64,000 nt of DNA from JASLDZ01 sp038226305 (GTDB lineage: Bacteria > Pseudomonadota > Alphaproteobacteria > Caulobacterales > Caulobacteraceae), in NCBI GenBank assembly GCA_038226305.1, contig JBBRQN010000003.1, forward strand, positions 62,001 through 126,000. Reading direction: 5' to 3'. Positions 59,387-64,000 of this stretch are shown piece after piece. A program made the position numbers and the translations under genes. Every line of letters begins with the position of its first letter. The first letter of the stretch is position 1. Under the pieces are notes generated by a model. It searched no databases. It saw nothing but the letters and a program-made list of their open reading frames with translations, and had not been told where the DNA came from.

Positions 59387-60343
59387 TCAGCCCGGGCGGG
59401 CGGCGAGCCTGACCTCGATCGCGTCCCACATCAGGGCGCAGGCGTCGACGCCGGTGAAGCGCTTCAGCTGCTGCGCGCCGGTGGGCGAGGTGACGTTGAT
59501 CTCGGTCATGTAGTCACCGATCACGTCGATCCCGACGAAGACGAGGCCCTGCCGCTTCAGCTCAGACCCGATGATGGCGCACAGCTCCCGATCCCGGGGC
59601 GTGAGCTCCACCGCCTCCGCCCGGCCGCCCACATGCAGGTTGGAGCGCACCGCCCCCGCGGCCGGGATGCGGTTGATCGCCCCCACCGGCTCGCCCTCGA
59701 TCAGGAGGATGCGCTTGTCGCCCTTCGACACCGCCGGGACGAAGGCCTGGGCGATCACCGGCTCGCGGTTGGTGGAGAAGAACAGCTCGAGCAAGGAGTC
59801 GAGGTTGCCGTCGCCGGGCTTGAGCCGGAACACGCCGGCGCCGCCGTTGCCGTAGAGGGGCTTCACGATCAGGTCGGGGTGGCGATCCCGGAAGGCGGCG
59901 ATCTCGGCGGCGTCGCGGGTGATCAGCGTCGGGGGCTGGACGCCGGGAAACTCGGTGACGAAGAGCTTCTCCGGCGCGTTGCGCACCGCCACGGCGTCGT
60001 TGACCACCAGCGTGCGGGCGCCCAGGCGCTGCAGCATGTGGGTGGCGGTGATGTAGGCCATGTCGAACGGCGGATCCTGCCGCAGCAGCACCACGTCCAT
60101 CTCCGAGAGGTCCAGCCGCTCCGCTTCGCCCTGCGTGGCGTGGCTGCCCTGCACGTTGGTCAGCCGGGTCAGGGGGCGGGCCACGGCGGTCACCCGCCCC
60201 CCCTCCATCGCCAGGCGGTCGGGGTGGTAGGTCCACACCCGGAACCCCCGCTCCAGGGCGTTGACCGCCATGAGCACGGTGGTGTCGGCCGACACGTCGA
60301 CAGCGTCGATCGGGTCCATCTGGATGGCGACGTTCAGGGTCAT
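59387..60343 (-). CDS. gshB: Glutathione synthetase GshB
   Basis: A 318-residue ATP-grasp enzyme joining gamma-glutamylcysteine to glycine. The features MTLNVAIQMDPIDAVDVSADTT, VLLRQDPPFDMAYITATHML, DAVAVRNAPEKLFVTEFPGVQPPTLITRD, VKPLYGNGGAGVFRL and INVTSPTGAQQLKRFTGVD are all GshB signatures. It is the last gene of the rsmI-yraN-sirB1-gshB set on the minus strand, which is a conserved alphaproteobacterial order. Its stop is 7 bp from the convergent membrane protein. Confidence 0.97.
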   Translation of the reverse strand: MTLNVAIQMDPIDAVDVSADTTVLMAVNALERGFRVWTYHPDRLAMEGGRVTAVARPLTRLTNVQGSHATQGEAERLDLSEMDVVLLRQDPPFDMAYITATHMLQRLGARTLVVNDAVAVRNAPEKLFVTEFPGVQPPTLITRDAAEIAAFRDRHPDLIVKPLYGNGGAGVFRLKPGDGNLDSLLELFFSTNREPVIAQAFVPAVSKGDKRILLIEGEPVGAINRIPAAGAVRSNLHVGGRAEAVELTPRDRELCAIIGSELKRQGLVFVGIDVIGDYMTEINVTSPTGAQQLKRFTGVDACALMWDAIEVRLAARPG

Positions 60344-60367
60344 GGGGAGGGGGTTTAGCCTCGGAAG

Positions 60368-60392
60368 GCCGCCCCCGCAAAGCGGGGGGGAG
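60368..60392 (-). repeat. GCCCCCGC-AAA-GCGGGGG palindrome
   Basis: Between the sirB1-like and gshB genes lies a short palindrome, CCCCCGC (60372-60378), AAA, GCGGGGG (60382-60388), flanked by GGCC and GGAGG. It has the same arm type as the ruvA-ruvB element. It may attenuate or stabilise the message. Confidence 0.5.
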
Positions 60393-60401
60393 GTGCGCTC
60401 C

Positions 60402-61217
60402 TCAGTTCAGCGCCATCCGCATGCGCTCCCGGGCCGCGCGGGCCGCGAAGGCGGCCCCGCCGTCGAGCCTGCGGGCGCGGGCCAGGGCGTCGAGGGCGCC
60501 GGCGAGCTTGCCCTGGCCCTCCCGCGCGGCGGCCACGTCGATCCAGGCGCGGTGATCGGCGGGGTCGATCAGCGCCCGCCGGTGGGCCGCCCGCTCGGCG
60601 CGCTCCCAGTCGCCGGCCCGCTCGGCCCAGGCGAAGAGGTTGTCCTGCAGGCGCAGGGCCACCCGGCGGCTGGAGACGGTGATCATCAGGTGCTCGAGGT
60701 CGGAGGCGGCGGTGGGTGGCAGACCCGCCTGCAGGGCGCGGGTCACGAGATCCGAAGGCATCACCACCCGCCCCCCCTCGAACGGATCGAGCGCCATCGG
60801 CCCGTCGTCGGTCTCGAGCCGCAGCAGGAACCGGCCGGGAAAGTCCACGCCGCGCATCTCCAGCCGACAGCGCCGGGCCGCCTCGAGGAACACTACCGCC
60901 AGCGTCACGGCCAGGCCGCGCCGGCGGTCGCACACCGCGATCAGGTCGGCGTTGCGCAGGTCGTGGCGGGTGAGGATGTCGCCGGCGAAGCCGCAGTCGC
61001 CGCCCAGGGCTTCGCACACCGCCTCGTCGGGAGTGTGGGTCTTCAGCCGCGCCTTCAGGCGGGCGCAGGCCTCGTCGAGCACCAGCCGGGCCGCATCGGC
61101 GTCGCGCTCGGGGTCTTCATGCACGGCGCAGGCGAGGGCGACGTCGAACAGAGGGAAGTCAGCCTCCGGCGCAGTGCCGGCGGTCGTCAGAACCTCCTCC
61201 GCCTCCTGCCGCGTCAT
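60402..61217 (-). CDS. SirB1-family transglutaminase-like/TPR protein
   Basis: A 271-residue protein. The N-terminal part (about 60-180) has the SirB1 transglutaminase-like block: GDCGFAGDILTRHDLRNADLIAVCDRRRGLAVTLAVVFLEAARRC, then GVDFPGRFLLRLE. The C-terminal part has TPR-like helices (AGDWERAERAAHRRALIDPADHRAWIDVAAAREGQG). The family is widespread, yet its activity is unproven. It belongs to the rsmI-yraN-gshB operon. Confidence 0.88.
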   Translation of the reverse strand: MTRQEAEEVLTTAGTAPEADFPLFDVALACAVHEDPERDADAARLVLDEACARLKARLKTHTPDEAVCEALGGDCGFAGDILTRHDLRNADLIAVCDRRRGLAVTLAVVFLEAARRCRLEMRGVDFPGRFLLRLETDDGPMALDPFEGGRVVMPSDLVTRALQAGLPPTAASDLEHLMITVSSRRVALRLQDNLFAWAERAGDWERAERAAHRRALIDPADHRAWIDVAAAREGQGKLAGALDALARARRLDGGAAFAARAARERMRMALN

Positions 61218-61243
61218 CGCTCCCGCCCCCGGTCAGCGCTCCA

Positions 61244-61618
61244 TCACAGATTGCAGATATGACGGGGAAGCCTCCCGGGCGCGAGCGCCACCATATCCAG
61301 ACGCACGGCCAAGGATGAAAGGTCGCGCCTGCGGGCAGCGAAATCAGCGCCTGCACGCCGCAGGCGCTCGGCCTGATGCGGCGAAACGGCTGCCAGCGCG
61401 CTCTCCATCGTGGGGCGCGACTTGACCTCGACCACGGCCAGCACGGCCCCCCTGCGCGCCAGGATGTCGATCTCGGCGGCGGGCGTCTTCAGCCGGAAGC
61501 CCAAAATGCGCCAGCCGTGCAGCATCAGCCACAGGGCTGCCAGAACCTCGGCGGTGCGGCCTGCATCGCGGGCGGCGCCGCCGCGTGCCCGGCGGTGCTC
61601 GGGCGCCGGACGCCTCAC
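61244..61618 (-). CDS. YraN/UPF0102 family nuclease-like protein
   Basis: A 124-residue protein with the restriction-endonuclease-like core: AALWLMLHGWRILGFRLKTPAAEIDILARRGAVLAVVEVKSR, giving the E-x-D...E-V-K metal-site pattern. YraN proteins are predicted Holliday-junction-resolvase-like nucleases. It overlaps the rsmI stop by 4 bases, so the two are translationally coupled. Confidence 0.9.
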   Translation of the reverse strand: MRRPAPEHRRARGGAARDAGRTAEVLAALWLMLHGWRILGFRLKTPAAEIDILARRGAVLAVVEVKSRPTMESALAAVSPHQAERLRRAGADFAARRRDLSSLAVRLDMVALAPGRLPRHICNL

Positions 61619-62472
61619 ACCGCCCCCTTCAGCTCCAGAGCCCGGCGGTAAAGCGCCTTGCGGGGCTGGTCGAGGAGGCGCGACACCTCCGAGGCCGCCT
61701 CGGCTGGGCCCATGTTCAGGAGAGCATCGGTCAGAGCCGCATCCACCGCCTCGGGCGTCGCGGCTGCGGCCTCCAGCGGGGGCGCGATCACCACCACGAT
61801 CTCACCCCTGGGGCCGTCGAGGCGGGGATCTGCCGCCAGCGTCTCCAGCGTGCCGCGATAGGTGGTCTCGTGCAGCTTGGTGAGCTCGCGGCACACCGCC
61901 GCCTCTCGCGGGCCGAGCACGCTGGCCATGTCGGCGAGGGAAGCGGCCAGCCGAGGGCCGCTCTCGTAGAGCACCAGCGTCGCCTGCACGGCCTTGAGGC
62001 TTTCCAGAAACGTGCGACGGGGCCCGGACTTGTTGGGGGCGAACCCGGCGAACAGGAACCGGTCGGTCGGCAGCCCCGCCGCCGTCAGCGCTGCAAGCGC
62101 CGCCGAGGCCCCAGGAACCGGGAACACCGGCAGGCCCGCCCGGGCGGCCTCCTGCACCAGGCGGAAGCCGGGATCGGACACCAAGGGGGTGCCGGCGTCA
62201 GTGGTCAGGGCGATCCTCTGGCCCAGCGCCAGGCGCTCCAGCAGGCCCGGCCGCGCCCGCTCCCCGGTGTGGTCGTCGTAGCGCTCGATCCGGTTCTTGA
62301 CGCCGTGGGCGGATAGGAGCTTGCCGCACACCCGCGTATCCTCGGCCAGAACAACGTCTGCGCGCGCCAAGACGTCGAGTGCCCGCAGGGTGATGTCCCG
62401 CAGGTTCCCGATGGGCGTCGAGACCACGTAGAGCCCGGCCTCCAGCGGCTTTTGCGGCGCGGGCTCGGCCAA
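61615..62472 (-). CDS. rsmI: 16S rRNA 2'-O-ribose C1402 methyltransferase RsmI
   Basis: A 285-residue methyltransferase of the tetrapyrrole-methylase fold. Conserved: GLYVVSTPIGNLRDITLRALDVLARADVVLAEDTR, then ALTTDAGTPLVSDPGF, VPGASAALAALTAAGLPTDRFLFAGF and the C-terminal GEIVVVI. It methylates C1402 in the decoding centre of 16S rRNA. It starts 5 bp after trpS on the minus strand and is followed by the overlapping yraN. Confidence 0.97.
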   Translation of the reverse strand: MAEPAPQKPLEAGLYVVSTPIGNLRDITLRALDVLARADVVLAEDTRVCGKLLSAHGVKNRIERYDDHTGERARPGLLERLALGQRIALTTDAGTPLVSDPGFRLVQEAARAGLPVFPVPGASAALAALTAAGLPTDRFLFAGFAPNKSGPRRTFLESLKAVQATLVLYESGPRLAASLADMASVLGPREAAVCRELTKLHETTYRGTLETLAADPRLDGPRGEIVVVIAPPLEAAAATPEAVDAALTDALLNMGPAEAASEVSRLLDQPRKALYRRALELKGAV

Positions 62473-62477
62473 GGGCG

Positions 62478-63515
62478 TCAGGCGCCCCAGAAGCCGACGA
62501 TGCGCTTCACCTCGGCCAGGGTCGGGGCGGCGACGTCGCGGGCGTGCTCCGCGCCTGCGGCCAGCACCCGGTCGATCTCGCCCTTGTCAGCCATCAGGCG
62601 GCGCATCTCGGCGGTAACGGGAGCGAGGGCGGCAACGGCGGCGTCGGCTAGCGCAGGCTTGAACTGTCCGAAGCCCTGGCCGGCGAACCGGGCGAGGGCG
62701 GCCTCCTTCGTCTCGTCCGCCAGGGCGGCATAGATGGCGACGAGGTTTGCGGCTTCGGGCCGGGCGTTCAGGGCCTCCATCGTATCCGGCAGGGGCTCGG
62801 GGTCGGTTCGGGCGCGCTTGATCTTGTTGGCGATGGTGTCGGCGTCGTCGGTCAGGTTGATGCGCGACTGGTCCGAGGGATCGGACTTGGACATCTTGGC
62901 CGAACCGTCGCGCAGGCTCATCACCCGGGTGGCCGGGCCCTGGATCAGGGGTTCGGGCAGCGGAAAGAAGCCGGGGCGCTCATAGTCGGCGTTGAATTTC
63001 TGGGCGATGTCGCGGGTCAGCTCCAGGTGCTGCTTCTGGTCCTCGCCCACGGGCACGCGGGTGGCCTTGTAGAGCAGGATGTCGGCCGCCTGCAGCACCG
63101 GGTAGGTGTAGAGCCCGACGGACGAGCGCTCCTTGTGCTTGCCGGACTTCTCCTTGAACTGGGTCATTCGGTCGAGCCAGCCGAGGCGGGCGGTGCAGTT
63201 GAAGATCCACGCCAGCTCCGCATGCTGGGGCACGGCCGACTGCGGGAAGATGGTGGAGCGCTTGGGGTCCAGCCCCGAGGCGAGGTAGGCGGCGGCGATC
63301 TCCCGCGTCTGGTCGGCCAGGAGCGCCGGATCCTGCCACACGGTGATCGCGTGCAGGTCGGCGACGAACAGGAAGCAGGGGGCGGTCTCCTGCAGGGCCG
63401 TGAACCGCTTCAGGGCCCCGAGGTAGTTGCCCAAGTGCAGGGCCCCCGACGCCTGGATGCCGGAGAGCACCCGGTCTGGACCGGTGTAGGGGTTGGGGCT
63501 TGCAGCGTCTGACAT
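62478..63515 (-). CDS. trpS: Tryptophan-tRNA ligase
   Basis: A 345-residue class I synthetase. The HIGH-type motif is SGALHLGNYLGALKRF, and the KMSKS motif is SAKMSKSDPSDQSRINL. Also present: LFVADLHAITV and GLYTYPVLQAADILLY. Start 63515 (MSDAASPNP) is chosen; a longer reading to 63893 runs through the murJ coding region in another frame. It lies 59 bp after murJ, as in other Caulobacterales. Confidence 0.97.
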   Translation of the reverse strand: MSDAASPNPYTGPDRVLSGIQASGALHLGNYLGALKRFTALQETAPCFLFVADLHAITVWQDPALLADQTREIAAAYLASGLDPKRSTIFPQSAVPQHAELAWIFNCTARLGWLDRMTQFKEKSGKHKERSSVGLYTYPVLQAADILLYKATRVPVGEDQKQHLELTRDIAQKFNADYERPGFFPLPEPLIQGPATRVMSLRDGSAKMSKSDPSDQSRINLTDDADTIANKIKRARTDPEPLPDTMEALNARPEAANLVAIYAALADETKEAALARFAGQGFGQFKPALADAAVAALAPVTAEMRRLMADKGEIDRVLAAGAEHARDVAAPTLAEVKRIVGFWGA

Positions 63516-63574
63516 CGGGTGGGTGTCTAGCCCCTCCCCCCACTGTTCGTCACCCTCAGGGTTCGGGGATGCGA

Positions 63575-64000
63575 TCAGTCCATCGCCGGGGTGGCCGGGA
63601 GGCCGGGCGTGCGGGGCTGGCGCTTCACGAGGCCGCGCAGCTCCGCCGGGGTCACGCCGCCGAAGGCGAACAGGAGCACCGGATAGACCAGAACCGCCAG
63701 CCCCGTGACGGCCAGGACGGTGATCTCCTTGGCGTGCAGACCCAGCATGTGGAACGCACCCAGCGGGCGTTCGAGGAACGGGCGGAAGTGGTCGGCGGCC
63801 CATAGCATGGCCCCCAGCACCACCACGGCGGCGAGGATGCGCGCCAGTCTCGCCAGCGCCTTGGGGGTCGGCCGATAGATTTCCTTGCGCCACAGGGCGT
63901 TGACCATCTGCGCCACGTTCACCCAGGCGGCCACTGCGGTGGCAGCGGCGATGCCGGGCACGCCGATGAAGAAGAACAGCACCACGCCCAGGGCGAGGTT
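63575..64000 (-). CDS. murJ: Lipid II flippase MurJ (partial, C-terminal end)
   Basis: The last 141 residues of a membrane protein that continues beyond the window edge: FFIGVPGIAAATAVAAWVNVAQMVNAL, then three helices and a basic tail. This matches the end of MurJ/MviN, which flips lipid II across the inner membrane for peptidoglycan synthesis. The next gene on the same strand is trpS, a common pair. The N-terminal 75% is outside the window. Confidence 0.9.
   Translation of the reverse strand, partial: NLALGVVLFFFIGVPGIAAATAVAAWVNVAQMVNALWRKEIYRPTPKALARLARILAAVVVLGAMLWAADHFRPFLERPLGAFHMLGLHAKEITVLAVTGLAVLVYPVLLFAFGGVTPAELRGLVKRQPRTPGLPATPAMD

Overview
The window is a very GC-rich, gene-dense stretch of chromosome with strongly alphaproteobacterial gene orders: nepR-ecfG-phyK divergent from phyR, 6S RNA upstream of 5-formyltetrahydrofolate cyclo-ligase, ruvCAB, sdhCDAB, tsaB-rimI-fur-miaB-phoH-ybeY-corC-lnt, and murJ-trpS. 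Together these point to Caulobacterales (Caulobacter, Phenylobacterium or Brevundimonas-like). This assignment is an inference from gene order and families, because no rRNA gene is present. I saw no tRNA, rRNA, CRISPR array, integrase or complete insertion sequence.

Layout. 1-2613: molybdenum cofactor genes (moaD edge, moaA, a MocA-like transferase) and a siroheme-synthase N-domain protein. 2610-4295: an MHS-type major facilitator. 4355-8452: the general stress response locus, with two tandem entericidin lipoproteins, phyK, ecfG, nepR and phyR. Matches to the sigma-EcfG promoter lie in front of nepR and in front of the entericidins. 8540-10144: 6S RNA, cyclo-ligase and YmdB. 10141-11388: a repeat protein facing an ExbB-like membrane protein that is translationally coupled to a BlaI/MecI repressor. 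11424-16093: yebC, an M20 peptidase and ruvCAB, with a 141 bp inverted-repeat element between ruvA and ruvB. 16215-22240: a DUF350 protein, a serine protease, an M16 double peptidase and an M1 aminopeptidase. 22347-25474: a fused-permease NitT/TauT-type ABC transporter. 25478-27651: bioB and a degenerate class III aminotransferase. 27789-34122: sdhCDA and sdhB, separated by a methyltransferase and a secreted hydrolase.

34172-35240 is a visibly AT-richer cassette with one recognisable uncharacterised protein and a possible small partner, probably acquired horizontally. 35517-38756: a MarR regulator with basic tails, a perfect 31 bp inverted-repeat element, a CDF efflux protein and a citrate-synthase-like protein lacking the first catalytic histidine. 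38856-47748: Fe-S carrier, nitroreductase, t6A and ribosome maturation genes, Fur, MiaB, PhoH, YbeY, CorC, Lnt and an XRE regulator. 47761-51042: small housekeeping genes on the minus strand and two glycine-zipper proteins. 51116-57583: ahcY with an upstream dyad, a fasciclin protein, a ZTP (pfl) riboswitch, a frameshifted purH, and katG. 57633-64000: oxyR, an unknown membrane protein, gshB, sirB1-like, yraN, rsmI, trpS and the end of murJ.

The genes form a mostly housekeeping core with stress layers: a partner-switch general stress response (PhyR-NepR-EcfG) probably driving the entericidins, a peroxide response (OxyR-KatG), and purine control through ZTP sensing. The items most worth a second look are the ExbB-like/BlaI pair with tandem operator-like dyads, the AT-rich cassette, two enzyme-like proteins missing catalytic residues, the palindromic elements and the purH frameshift.
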